In this document: one piece after another, positions 37,133 through 48,425 of the stretch
Numbering within the stretch: position 1 is the stretch's first letter
Layout of the letters: every line of letters begins with the position of its first letter
Source of the DNA: Oscheius onirici
Lineage: Eukaryota; Nematoda; Chromadorea; Rhabditida; Rhabditidae
DNA: 64,000 nucleotides
Reading direction: 5' to 3'
Assembly: GCA_932521025.1 (NCBI GenBank)
Contig: OW051468.1
Coordinates: 7,130,064 to 7,194,063 of the forward strand
Notes under the pieces: model-generated
The model's database searches: none
Seen by the model: only the letters and a program-made list of their open reading frames with translations
What the model was told of the DNA's origin: nothing
Position numbers and translations under genes: made by a program

Positions 37133-37718
37133 GATGAACCTGAAAAAAGCTCCGAAATTGTTGGAAAGAAGAAACTTGACGAAATTCTCGTTAGAGTTCC
37201 TCCTAATGAAGGCTCTTTCACAGAGCTAATTTATTTCATTATGGCGTAATGGAAGCCAAGGCCAAGAAATCAATAGAAGAGATAAATGAGCAGATGATAA
37301 ACTCGAAAATGGTTGAACAGCGAATAAACGACGAGAATGAAAACATTTTATGTACTTTTCGTGCAAATTGTTGGGGAAGTATCACGTTAAAACAGACTGG
37401 AGTGACAATTGCGACTAGAAATCTGCAAAATGTGACCAAAATATAGAACTCTGTCATATAAAAAAGAAGGAAAAAGTTGCAACTTCTCTAGAAAGACGCT
37501 AGGGCAAGGCGACTATGGAAGCGAGACCCGTACGGGAAATTGGGTTGAAAAAGACGTATGGGTGTACAGAATTTCCGTTTGACGATTATTAATACAAAAA
37601 TTGACTATTACAGGGGCGAAAAATGGGTAAGTGTTCAAAGGAGTCCTGAGTATCAAGCAAATTGGTAGAAAAAAGATATGAGCATTGATTCGGGGGAAAT
37701 CACCGGGAAAGAGAGAAA

Positions 37719-39671
37719 CTAATCGATCCAGAGACCACCTTTGACGGCTTCTTTCGGCTGATCGATATCCAGACGACAGACTGGACACTTTTTGTTGTAG
37801 CCGAGCCAGCGATCGATACAGTCCACATGGAATTGATGGCTGCAGGACAGGTTGCGGATTTCTTCGCCAGTTTCGAGTTCGCACTGGCAGACGATACAGC
37901 GCTCTTGTTCAGTGTCCGGCAGCTGAAAATCGTATATTTTTTTTCTATTAAAAAATACAGCCTATTGCATTCGATCAAAAATAATAACGCAATTGGAAAA
38001 CATGAGAAGCACAGCCATACACGTTCACAAAGTAGTTTGTGCCCGTCGCAACGAAACTAGTACGCAAATTACAGCTACATCATGTAAAATCTTTCCGAAC
38101 AATAAACCCTCTTATATAAAGTTTGTTGGTAAGATAGACGAATTCTTACCTCTCCATCCTTGATGTACTGCACTTTCTCACTATGTTTTTCGATGTCCTG
38201 AAGAGTACATCCGATTGGTTGGGGTTCCGTCACTGGTGCCGCGAACATATGATGCCGATCCAGTGGACGATCACCCAGCAGATAGTCAGGATGGGCTACA
38301 TTGACCAGAAGAGTCTCAATTCCCTAAGAATATAACTGGTTATGAACAAGCTATGAAAAAGAGAACTAACCAGGCTACGAACAGGCACGTAAAGCTGTCC
38401 GTTGGAAAAATAGGTGAGTCGGTACGGATTCGGGGCCATTGCCTGCGTCATCAGATTCTGCTGTTGTTGGAGCTGCTGTTGTCTCAAGCGAATCTGGGCG
38501 TTTAGCACTTGCAACTGGGCTTCTTGAGTCATGGCATGAGCCTGAGCCGCTGTGGGTGTTCGAGAAGCTGCCGCCGGGTAGAATGGAAATGTTGACGGAT
38601 TAACCTGGCTGGGAAGGGTGTAGTTGTTTCGAGAACTAAAGCTTAAAAATTACAAATGAGTTTAAAAAATAATCTTACGCTGCTGGCTGGACTATTGTTG
38701 TCTGGGAGCCTGTCAAGCCGGGACAGAAGGTGGTACATTGACACGTGGATGGATATGTTGTGCATTGACTAGGAGAATTTCCGTGACATCTTGTACAAGC
38801 TGCGTGAGAAGACGGAACAGGACCCGTAACGAGTTGTGAGGTGCTTGGAGGCAGGACTTCCTGTGCCACTGGAGCCACAGCTATCACTGGCGGCGGTTGT
38901 TGCATTGTCTCCGAGGCCACTGTCTAAACATATTTTTGATAGACGAAGAAATATCTAGTTTACCTGAATCTCTCGCCCATTCTCCCCGGGAATTCGTCGC
39001 AGTTTCGGTGCTCTAACTTCATCCAACGCCGATTGAACTTGAGATGGAAGTGGTGCCGGTGCTCCACGTTTCAGACGAAGAGAACTTCTTACAGGTTGGA
39101 TGAGAGTAGGAGGTAGACGCGTTTCGCGACGAGCCGTCTATAAATGTTCGAATGAGAACGGCCCTTTCAATAACAATAAAAACGAGGAAGTAAAGTGACT
39201 CACCTCATTATGACGAGAATCTGTGCTGGGCGGATTTGGAATGATGACGGGAAGTTCAGCCAGCTCGGGAAAGGTCATTCCGGTTGCAGTTGTTGGGACT
39301 GGAGCCGGTGCCGTGACCGGAGCGACAAAACTGGACGAGGCTTGACCGTAAGCGATGGGAGCATGATGTATACTGCAGGAATGAGCGCCGTAGGCGCATG
39401 TACACAGCTAAAATTTTGCATAAAAATGGTCAATAGAGTGAACAAAAAAGAAGCGGAAAAGGCTTACCTGGTTGGCAAACAAACAGTTGGGCAGCTGTAG
39501 AGACGGAGCCATCAGAGGCCGGGGTGTCTGATACATCATAAGCTCGACGGGAAGCGAATAGGACGTCGCCGAGGCCTGATTCGTAGCAGCGGCTACAGCC
39601 GCAGACGAAATTGTTGCCGATGACCTCGCCGGGATCGTCTGTCGCAAAGGCTGAGAGGACTGCGACTCCAT
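37719..39671 (-). CDS. RING-H2 E3 ubiquitin ligase (Arkadia/RNF38-like C-terminus)
   Basis: Putative ubiquitin ligase. Seven exons from ATG 39671 to a stop at 37719-37721. The long N-terminal part is disordered: Ala/Ser-rich (TISSAAVAAATNQASATSYS), Pro-rich, a basic patch KLRRIPGENGREIQ, a Cys-rich piece (CTRCHGNSPSQCTTYPSTCQ) and a Gln-rich helix (RLRQQQLQQQQNLMTQA). Then IGCTLQDIEKHSEKVQYIKD leads into the C-terminal RING: CIVC, GEEIRNLSCSHQFHVDCIDRWL, KKCPVC. The C-x2-C ... C-x-H-x2-H-x2-C ... C-x2-C pattern is complete, so it should be active. The EKH segment before the RING recalls Arkadia and RNF38/44. Exact ortholog is uncertain. A TTTTAG acceptor ends 8 nt before the ATG. Confidence 0.85.
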
Positions 39672-41589
39672 CTCGGGGCCTAAAATTATCGAATAATTAG
39701 GTCACAATTATAGAGAAAATGGCAATAATTGGAGGAGAGAAAAAGAATGGATTTTACAATAGAAAACAGGGCTGTTTTGAAAGATTCCCAGTTGCCAGCC
39801 CGCCGCCGTCGTCGCACCTCACACAACCACGCAAAACTTGTTTTCGAGCCGTAACCCTGAGGACGCGTGACCTCAGCTCCGTCTGATAAGGTCCGCGCGA
39901 CGTCCTCCGCAGCATCGCAGATGGTGACATGTGCGTGTATCGGCAGCCCAATTAAAAGGAAGGTTTCCCTAGCGGCGACGCAAGAACATTGGCAGAAACG
40001 ATGCCAAGAAGATAAGGCTGAGATTCTCGCAAAATATCCAAAAGAAGTATAGAAAATTGACGAAAGAAATTTGAGGTGGTGATCAATCGGCTGGGCAAAC
40101 AGCCATCGATCGAAGGTGGGCTGGGGCGAGCTCGACGACCAGTTTACAATTCTGGTAGAGAGCGAGAGCGAACACACACAGTGTGGGGAGAAAGGGGGAA
40201 GGAGTAGAGGTCAAAAGGGACTGTCAATTACAGCACCACAGAGGGGAAGCTGGTTCGATTCCGATAGACGATGTTCTTGGTGCCACCCACGGGCTGTGGA
40301 TATCAATCTCGACTGATTATCTCTATGTAGAAGGGGCTTGGAAAGTAGAGGAGGAGGAGGATTTTAAGCTAGGAAATGAGATGAAAAAAAGAGGATATAA
40401 CTGAAGGATTTATGCAATTAGCTGAGAGTTGTTTGTAGGGAAATGGAATTTTTGCGAACACAGGGTCACTGTGATTTTGAAGGAAAAATCAATGTTTTGA
40501 TGTCTCTCACAGGCGGAACATCGTTACCGAATCGATCGAATCAGGAACTGTGATTAACAAATCGTGTTGAGTTCCGAAGCCGTCAATATGGTAACAAAAT
40601 GGGCAAACTGAGCATGAAATGAAGGCATTTCGAGCATATTTCAGCACCTTTATCGGCCAGCGTGCCTACAGTACGTTGTAATCTCAAACTGTATACGTCT
40701 GGTGGCCAGCTGCACCGTCCCTTCAAGGACTCCACAGGATGGATGAGGTCAACCAAGGAAACTGGCGCCAAAGTTCCATTTAACTAACGAAGATTGATTG
40801 AAAATCAATGGTGCAATAGCTTGCATGGAAATTTGCGTAAACCCAGGCATAAAAAGTTGATTGTGAGAAAGATGGACGGAAATCCAGAAACATAATAGAA
40901 CAAGATGGTCTGGAGAAGCGGGGAGAAGGGGAGAGACAGACGGGCCCAGCCAACACGAACAGGTTGCACGAACTAGCTCCGACGAAAAGGAATGAGTTCA
41001 TCCGGACGGGATCCATTCGATGTAGTTTTCTGGATCAAATAGGAGAGAAAAATATCCCTTTGCAAACGAAATAAAGAAGAAATTTTGTAGAAAAAAGTCG
41101 AATAAAGGTAAAAGACAGCCGTCTGTCGCAAAGCGAAGGGAGAGACGGACTGCCGCTCGTCCGTAGCGGCCAACAATGCGCGCGATCGAAGTCGGTCTGC
41201 GTGTCTGTCGCTCGCTCTCTCTCCGTCTGTCGCTCGCCCCGTAACAGCTGATTGTGCGCTCTTTACATTATCTGTGTGATACAAGTGTAACGGGGCTGCT
41301 GTTCTATCACAAAAGCAACAGCGAAATCGTCAGAAAATAATTTTTTATGGGAAAACAACATGTGCAGCTTGAGGATAGTCAGAAATGAAGCTCTTTATTG
41401 AATGGGAACAACGAACAACATGTCTAGAAACTAGAGAATAATACTGCGTTTTTAGTTAACGGATGGCAACATAGTGGCATGGGTTAAATAACCGGTGTGT
41501 GTTGGCTGGCTGTACGGGTAGGGAATAGTCGACAGATACGTTGTTCCGCCCTTGTTGTTCCTAAATTTTCTATATTTCAGCCAAGAACT
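39672..41589. other. Non-coding stretch between TRMT61A and the RING gene
   Basis: The minus-strand frame at 39686-40177 has no recognisable domain or splice context and was not accepted. A GA-rich run occurs near 40150-40210. Nothing else supported. Confidence 0.4.
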
Positions 41590-42704
41590 TCAATGGACTA
41601 ACTCGTCGATTTTACGCTTCTTCGCCTTTTCGGCCGGAACAAACGTGTCCATGTCCTTTTCATTGCACGAGTCGTATTCGGCCAGACTCAACAGACGCTG
41701 CTCCACGACTTTTAGCGTCTTCGGCACGCACTCGATTGTCTCAATCTGTACAAAACCGTAATGCTTCATGACTTCACAGGCTCTTTGGACCTGAAGCACA
41801 ACACTTTTTATATGTTTTATTTTAAAAGTACCTGTTCGATGCAGGGACTGAAAGAGACAAGACGGCCTCCACGTGTCTGAGAGATGGCATTGACAGCATG
41901 AGGAATGGCTTCCCAGGGAGCCGGAACATCCAAGAAAACTCCGTCACAGGCGTTGCTAACGAAGAAGCCCTCGGTACAGACGTTTTGAACGACGGCGGTA
42001 GTACAATCGGCAAGACCGTGGTGCTAAAAACCGGAAAATATATATTAAAAACTATGTTGTTTACCTCAAATTCCTGCTCAATCTTCTTCGTACGAGCTTC
42101 TTCGATATCGTGAGTGTACAGATGACCTGTAGGAGCGATAGTTGTAGCGATGGCGTGACTTAGGCTTCCACTACCGGTCCCAGACTCGCAGATTACCTGG
42201 ATTTGTAGTCTTTTTATTGTAAAAGATAACTAACAGATCCTGGCTTGGCGTCAAGAAGAAGAAGAATGAGAGCGTTGTCATGAGTGTAGAGAATTTGTGT
42301 GCGACGGGGAAGACAGCGTGTCCAGAGTTCAGAAGAGGGCTTCAGAGCATATACATAGCCAGCCGTAGCACTTATACGGGAGCCCCATCTAAAAGTCGTT
42401 TTTAGTTCTACAAAAGGGCTAATAACGGTTTGCCGATGAGAAATTCGTGTCTAAGAGCACCGTATTTCATGGCCAGAGTCTGACCGCGAATGACGGTGAC
42501 AGGTTTCATTTCACCGTAAGAGACATAAATGATGCAGGTGTCGCCTTCATCAATCCGATCGTTGTTTTTGAAAAAGGAGGGAGCATCTGAATAAGCTTTG
42601 TTTGTAACAATTTATTACAAAAACTAACTGGGATCAATAATAGAAGTGATAGATTCAATGGAGCTTTCTTGCTTAATTAGGGGATGACCGTTAGTGGTAG
42701 ACAT
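41590..42704 (-). CDS. TRMT61A: tRNA (adenine-58-N1) methyltransferase catalytic subunit TRMT61A
   Basis: Catalytic half of the nuclear m1A58 methyltransferase, partner of TRMT6. Start MSTTNGHPLIKQESS at 42704, TGA ending at 41590. Motifs in order: EGDTCIIYVSYGEMKPV (N-terminal barrel), GALRHEFLIGKPWG, GYVYALKPSSELWT, LPRRTQILYTHDNALILLLL, the SAM-binding ESGTGSGSLSHA, APTGHLYTHDI, then CDGVFLDVPAPWEAIPHA and RLVSFSPCIEQVQRACEV. These match the human protein block for block (for example SVVCESGTGSGSVSHA and SFSPCIEQVQRTC). The C-terminus ends with a basic KKRKIDELVH, a likely nuclear signal. TTTCAG ends one base before the ATG, and the VPS25 stop is 43 nt upstream: the two look co-transcribed, with trans-splicing to this ATG. 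Confidence 0.95.
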
Positions 42705-42747
42705 TCTGAAATAGGGAAATTTAACAAAACAAAATATAATTAGAAAC

Positions 42748-43506
42748 CTAGTGGAGAAACTTGACACCTTCGTTCTCTGTGCCAATATTGATAAGTTGAG
42801 CTTTTCGCTGAGTTTCCAGGAAGCGTAGAGCCTTCAGGAGAATATCCTTGTCGAGATTATGGAACGACTCGTCGAGAGTGTCGTCACCGTAAGCCACCTC
42901 GTAAAGTGTGCACGGAGTATTCAACAGACCGCTACTGTGAGCCCACTCGTAGATCAGCGATCCCCACTCTTCTGGACGTCTCCAATAGATGTGGCAGCGA
43001 CTTTTTGTCGGGTCCAGCCACTCGATGTTCTTCTTCTTTTCGAGAAAGTCGAAAACTGCTCGAACGCCTTCTGTGTTTAGGGAACCTGAAATGCTTATTA
43101 TTTTGAACCCAAGAGTATTTTTGGGTTCTAGTTTGTTTTTCAGCAAATTTTTGTTCAAGACAATTCTTGTGAAAACAAGTTGAGAATGGGAGTATTCGCT
43201 AAACGTTCTGTATCAAAATATGTTGAGAACGGCATCTCAAGCCAGAATTTCAACAGCAACAAAAAACATACGATTAAGTTTTGAGTTGCTGAAGAGCTCG
43301 CTGTTGGCGACCTCGTTGAGATCGATCGTATGGATTTTCTTGTGTTGGGCGTAGTCGGTTACGAGCTGCGACCAGGCCTCAAGCTGCTTTTCGCGCGTCA
43401 CAAAGTTGGGTTGAAGTCTGGAAGGCAAAATTAGTGCGTGGGAAATGTGCTCTTACGTGAAAAATGGTGGGAAATCGTATTGCCAAGATTGCCATTTAAG
43501 TGTCAT
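42748..43506 (-). CDS. VPS25: ESCRT-II subunit VPS25
   Basis: Component of the ESCRT-II complex for sorting ubiquitinated cargo into multivesicular bodies; two winged-helix domains. Exon 1 from ATG 43506 reads MTLKWQSWQYDFPPFFT, matching the PPxY-like YxFPPFFTLQPN start of VPS25. Exon 2 reads LQPNFVTREKQLEAWSQLV and ends at SKLNR; exon 3 holds FLEKKKNIEWLDPTKSRCHI, WRRPEEWGSLIYEW (identical core to human), TLYEVAYGDDT and the end NEGVKFLH. About 175 residues as in other animals. It is the upstream gene of the putative two-gene operon with TRMT61A. Confidence 0.94.
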
Positions 43507-44034
43507 CTTATGTGCTCACCATCACCTGTAACACTGCGTACATCAGGGCACGTAACAACATAATTTCACACGGGTGCTATCATTTGTCGAAAGAAAAGTA
43601 AGAGAAGATGGTCGGAACCAACGGAAAACGACAAATATACAATTTGATATGTTATTTCCAATCCGTAGGGGAGAAATCGGTACAGAATAAAAGACTACAG
43701 AAAGGTATATACACCGGGAAAAAATTGGTGAATGGATGGGAAATAAGCATGATTCGGGGGAAAGAAAAGTTTCCAATAAACCTATCACAAAGTTGAAAGA
43801 GCCCTGACAGATGAAGATCGGAAGAATTGGGGTGTTTGAGATTCAGAACATTAAATTTTGGGAAAATTACAAACGTGGGGGAAAAGGAGGCAATAGAGAG
43901 GGAAATCGTCTCAGCCAAATCAATTTTCGAAACTATGCACCGGGTCACTCTTTCAAGAGAGTTAAAAGGGCTAGTCATAATCTCGACCCGTAGATAAACT
44001 AGAACGATTTCCAATACTATTTGGTGGGGGAAAA

Positions 44035-46398
44035 TTAGGGCGAACGGGTATAAAAAAGAAGGTAGGCTTTCTGCTTCTGGACGTCCTGTTCCGTGATGTT
44101 ACGGACAACGGAATCGTTGAAATGGAACCAGGAATTGTTTCGTTTGCCGAAAGCCGTGTAATGGCCACATTGGAAGCTGAAAACAAAACAAATTTTCGAG
44201 AGAAACAAACAAAAATGAACCTTTGTCCGTGATGTACAACAATGGAAGTCAGCTCGTATTTGTACGAAGTTCCACTTGCGTGTCCGTCAATCTTAAACCG
44301 GATTTCGTCTATTCTAACTATTGGACACATACGGTGGTCATGTATTGACTGATATCTAGCTCCCTAAGAGGAAACTCCACCATCGTGTCTAATTTGCAAC
44401 GGGAGCTTTGCGTCCAACGGAATCGCTTGAGATGAAGACACAAGACCGTCGGCAGCACACTGAGCATCAGCTGCTTTGTTGATGGTCGTTTATCCATACA
44501 GTGGCCACACATGTACTGCTCCCGCTGCTCGAGTTCTTCTTTTTCGAAGAAGCGATGAATACACGACTCGAGACTGACTTTTGGCTCATTTGGCACTGTC
44601 CAGCTGATTTCCAGAGAAAGATCTGAAAAAACAATACAAGATTTTCGAGTCGGAACATCAACAAACCCATAAATGTCTCCTGCTTGTTGCTGGCCGTATG
44701 ACAAGTTTGACAGACAACTTGACTGAGCAGCGACCCTTCGAATATTCTCGATATGGCTGAGGAACTTGGCGTGGGAGGAATCGAACATTGGCTATTCAGC
44801 CACTTGTCCGCACTCTCGGGAATCCTACACCTGCGCAGATCCGAATGAATTCGTTCTACGGCTACTCGAAGAAAGTCGTGAGCATCCTGCTGCTGGAATG
44901 GTCTAAATTGAACTTTTGTTTCGAATTCAAGTAACACTAACTGGAAACGGACGTTCAGGCTGGTAACAGATCGCCAAAACTCGTCGGGAGAGTATGGTGT
45001 CCCGCTGTACGAATCCAGTAGCTTCAGGAATACTTTTCGAAGTTCTTCGGCGAAAAGACTGCAACAAAATTGTTTACGCTTTAAATATAAAGACCAACCT
45101 GTAGGCATAGCTGCTGTCGTCGCTTCTATCGCCTTTACTGGCAGCAGCTCGACGAGTATTGTAGCGAGATCCTGGATTGGAATAGACGTACTCGACAAGG
45201 TCGTCATCATCGGGCTCCAGAAACGGAAGCTTGATAAGATATTCTCGGAAGACCTCCGTTACACTGAAATGAAAACAAATTTGGTAAAAAAACGAGTCTA
45301 CTTCAATGCTTGAACCACTGAGTTGAAGTAGCAGGTATTTCCGAGATTTTTCAGTCCACGCATACGCCCATCTTCGCGGAAGCGTCTTTCGGGCGGAACT
45401 GAGCTACTTGGTGATCGAGAATTCTGCAAGATCACATCATAAGTCTTTTGTTTTTCATGTGCATTTTATATTCAGTACTCGTTTAGCAAGTTAGCCAATC
45501 AGAGTTGAGACAGGGCGGAGCTTTGTCCGCCCGTTCGATTAAAACGCGTAGACGGGGCATATAACCATGAAAAATACGTAAACTGTTTGTTATTGAAGTC
45601 GATTTCGGGTGTGATGTGATCTTAGAAATGCTAATCACAGGACAAACAAATACGGATATTTAAGAAAAATAGCTGAACTTACATGTCGCTTCCGTGCTCT
45701 GGGTCGCAAAATTCTTCCTCCAAAAAGGGACCCAGCTGTAGAGGATACAATTAGCGGGGAATCTTCTGGAACGGAGCTGCTGTCTTCGTCGTTGTCCATG
45801 GCTCTGCCTACGAGAGTATACGGCTCCAGTTCGTCTTCCTCTTCGGTTCCTAGATCGAAATTATCCTCCGCGACGCGTAGTCCTCCGTATTTCCTGCAAA
45901 AGACGATATAAATATCTTCGATAAACGAGCTCACTTGTTGATTCTATGCGCAGAAGCTCTGAGAGCCATAATGGCACCTTGAGGGACATCTCCATAGCAG
46001 TAATCATCGCAAGCATAACTGAAAGAAAGCTTCGTTATGAGAAAGATAAAATAAAAATGTAAAACTCACCAGAAAACGGCACAGGTAATGCAGTGCATCA
46101 CAACGCAGTGGCTATTCTGCTCACTGTAGTGCCGCAAACCGTGTCTATTGACTTCTCTTCCGCATAGAATCATTGCACAGGAGAGGCAGATCCACGGATC
46201 ACTCGAGTTCTTGCATTCCTCGCATTTCCATTGGACATTTCTACAGAAAAAGATCATAATAACACTACTTTATGCAACTAACCCCGGTACTCGTGAAGGC
46301 TCCTCATTGTTCTTACTTGGCGAACGACATTGTAGCTCGGGTTCAGGAATGGAACATATTCTTATGGCGCCGGCTAGATGAGGACATCCCTGTTGCAT
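44035..46398 (-). CDS. USP3: Ubiquitin carboxyl-terminal hydrolase USP3
   Basis: Deubiquitinase; in animals USP3 acts on histone H2A and DNA damage signalling. The start [16 protein letters not shown] matches USP3 MECPHLSSS. The ZnF-UBP domain follows: [42 protein letters not shown]. After an acidic linker comes the catalytic Cys box [52 protein letters not shown] with two CxxC zinc ligands, [25 protein letters not shown], and the His box [15 protein letters not shown] with SWFHFNDS. So Cys, His and the zinc ligands are present. It ends [10 protein letters not shown]. About a dozen exons; one intron (about 45427-45690) carries promoter-like sequence. The stop lies 528 bp before the VPS25 start. 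Confidence 0.92.
45495..45565 (+). promoter_or_regulatory. Promoter-like cluster inside a USP3 intron
   Basis: In plus-strand order: CCAATC at 45495-45500, a GC-box inverted repeat GGGCGGA...TCCGCCC at 45513-45532, and CATATAA at 45559-45565. The order and spacing fit a core promoter pointing antisense to USP3. No clear gene follows on the plus strand. Confidence 0.3.
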
Positions 46399-47061
46399 CG
46401 AACAGTTCTGAAAGAAAGGAGCTACTGAGAGAAATAGCATTAGGAAGAAGAATTACAGCAAGAAAATAAAAGAAAGTGGATAAAAAGGACACTATGCGTG
46501 AACATGAGCGTAAACAGATCATCGCCGTCGGCGACTAGGTACTATCATATGAGTGCACAAAGGGCAGGGATAAGTGATCTTTGTATTGGCTACGCAGACG
46601 TTTCTGCGGTAATTATCACGCAATTATTGACGTAATCAACTGGCTGCTTATTTTCATCTTTCTTTGCCAAAAGTTTCACAATTTCCAAATTCCTATCACG
46701 AAAAGAATCGAAGAATCGACCAGCGCAGTGGCGCCTGTACTTTGGAGGACGGCCTACCGTAACCCAAACCTGCGAATCAATCCCGGGTCTCGCCGCGATT
46801 CCGCGCCCCGGACAGTCCTTGATCCAGCAACTTGAATATTTTCCGTTGTCCTAAATTTTTCCGCGTAGTTTTTGCCGTGTTTTTGTCCAATTTTTCACTG
46901 TAAAACGTTTTTGCATTGTCGAAAAATTCATCATTCGCATATTTTTGAACCCAATCGCTCGAAACACATTTTCAAACTTTGTTTTATCGTCAAAACCATT
47001 TTCCTTCTAACGATCGGTGATAAATTCCTTATTTTTCAGGTAAACAGAGCTCCATCCAAAG

Positions 47062-48081
47062 ATGAAGCTTAACTTCGCCTACCCGGCGACTGGTCAGCAG
47101 AAAGTCTTCGAATTTGAGGATGAGAAGAAGCTCCGTATTTTCTACGAGAAGCGTATGGCCCAGGAAGTTGAGATCGACTCCCTCGGAGACGAATGGAAGG
47201 TTAGATCTTCCCCTTTTTTTGCTAACAAAATATTTCAAGGGATACGTCGTCCGCATTGCCGGAGGTAACGATAAACAAGGTTTCCCCATGAAGCAGGGTA
47301 TCCTCACCAACGGCCGTGTCCGTCTTCTCCTCGCCAAGGGACAATCGTGCTATCGCCCCCGTAAAACCGGAGAGAGGAAGAGAAAGTCGGTCCGTGGATG
47401 TATCGTCGATGCTAACCTCTCTGCCCTCGCTCTCGTCGTTGTTAAGAAGGGTATGTTTCTTTATATATTTTTTATAATCGCCTCACTTGCTATGAGTTGA
47501 TTAATTTGATACACCTCCTTTCAGGAGACAACGAAATCGAAGGCCTCACTGACCACGTCCTCCCTCGCAAGCTCGGACCCAAGAGAGCCTCCAAGATCCG
47601 CAAGCTCTTCAACCTTACTAAGGATGACGATGTTACCAAGTACGTCATTACTCACGAGAAGACGACTAAGAGCGGTAAGTGTTCCATTTTTGTTTTATTC
47701 TTCGTTTTCTTGCTTTGGAGACTAATTCTACATGTATTTATTGTGGGTAGCAGTTGAAGAAGCTAGAAAAATATCATCAGTATCTGCCTGCTTTGATAAT
47801 TCAATTTGGGTTCGTAGCATGATAACAATTTTTCAGGAAAGACCAAGGTTATCGCTCCTAAGATCCAGCGCCTCATCACCCCCACCGTTATTGCCAGAAG
47901 GAAGGCTCTCCTCAGACAGAAGAAGCAGCAGAGAGTCAAGGTCCGCGAGGAGGCCGCCGCTTACCACAAGCTTATGACCAAGTTCGCCAAGGAGCAGAAG
48001 GATGAGAAGGTTGCCCGCAGACGCTCTTCTGCCTCTCGATCATCGGTCTCGGAAGCCAAGAAGCCCGCTCCTAAGAAGTAA
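47062..48081 (+). CDS. rps-6: 40S ribosomal protein S6 (eS6)
   Basis: Small-subunit ribosomal protein and S6-kinase target. Exons: 47062 to about 47200, about 47240-47450, about 47525-47674, about 47838-48081. It begins [20 protein letters not shown] and continues [58 protein letters not shown], all near-invariant blocks. The C-terminus [16 protein letters not shown] carries the RRxSS phosphorylation cluster. An acceptor TTTTTCAG ends at 47040, 21 nt before the ATG: a 5' UTR intron or trans-splice site. About 245 residues, standard. Codon use is more biased to C-ending codons than in neighbours, as expected for a highly expressed gene. Confidence 0.97.
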
Positions 48082-48425
48082 ATGGGGTAGTTAATTGTTG
48101 TTATCCCATTTGTTTATAAACTGTTACAATACTTGCATCCTGCTAAAACGCTTGGATAGTGAATTGAGAACTTATTTATCCGAAAGATTACAAGTCTGTA
48201 GCGAGGACTACGCATCTCGTAGGCACAAATCCTTCCATGTCTCCCTTTCTGGCCCAGACGAATGGCTCTTGCTGAAGTTCTTTTGCCTGTGGTAATTATA
48301 AGCTTACCTCATCAAAGATGCCAATTACCCATTCTCCAGAGCGCACATTCAGATCCAGGGAACTTCGTGCCTTATAGTCTTCCGCTACTAGCAAATTCTA
48401 AAAAAGTTCTGGCTGCTGTTGTTGC

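Noticed and set aside
37249..37446. 65-codon plus-strand frame beginning MEAKAKKSIEEINEQMINSK
   Set aside because: Reads like a charged helix but has no family, no splice context, and lies just upstream of prefoldin 3 on the opposite strand. Too short to accept by composition alone.
39686..40177. 163-codon minus-strand frame upstream of the RING gene
   Set aside because: Composition and lack of domains suggest chance; no initiation or splicing support.
40250..40265. GGTTCGATTCC resembling a tRNA B-box
   Set aside because: No A-box or acceptor stem could be found at the right distance.
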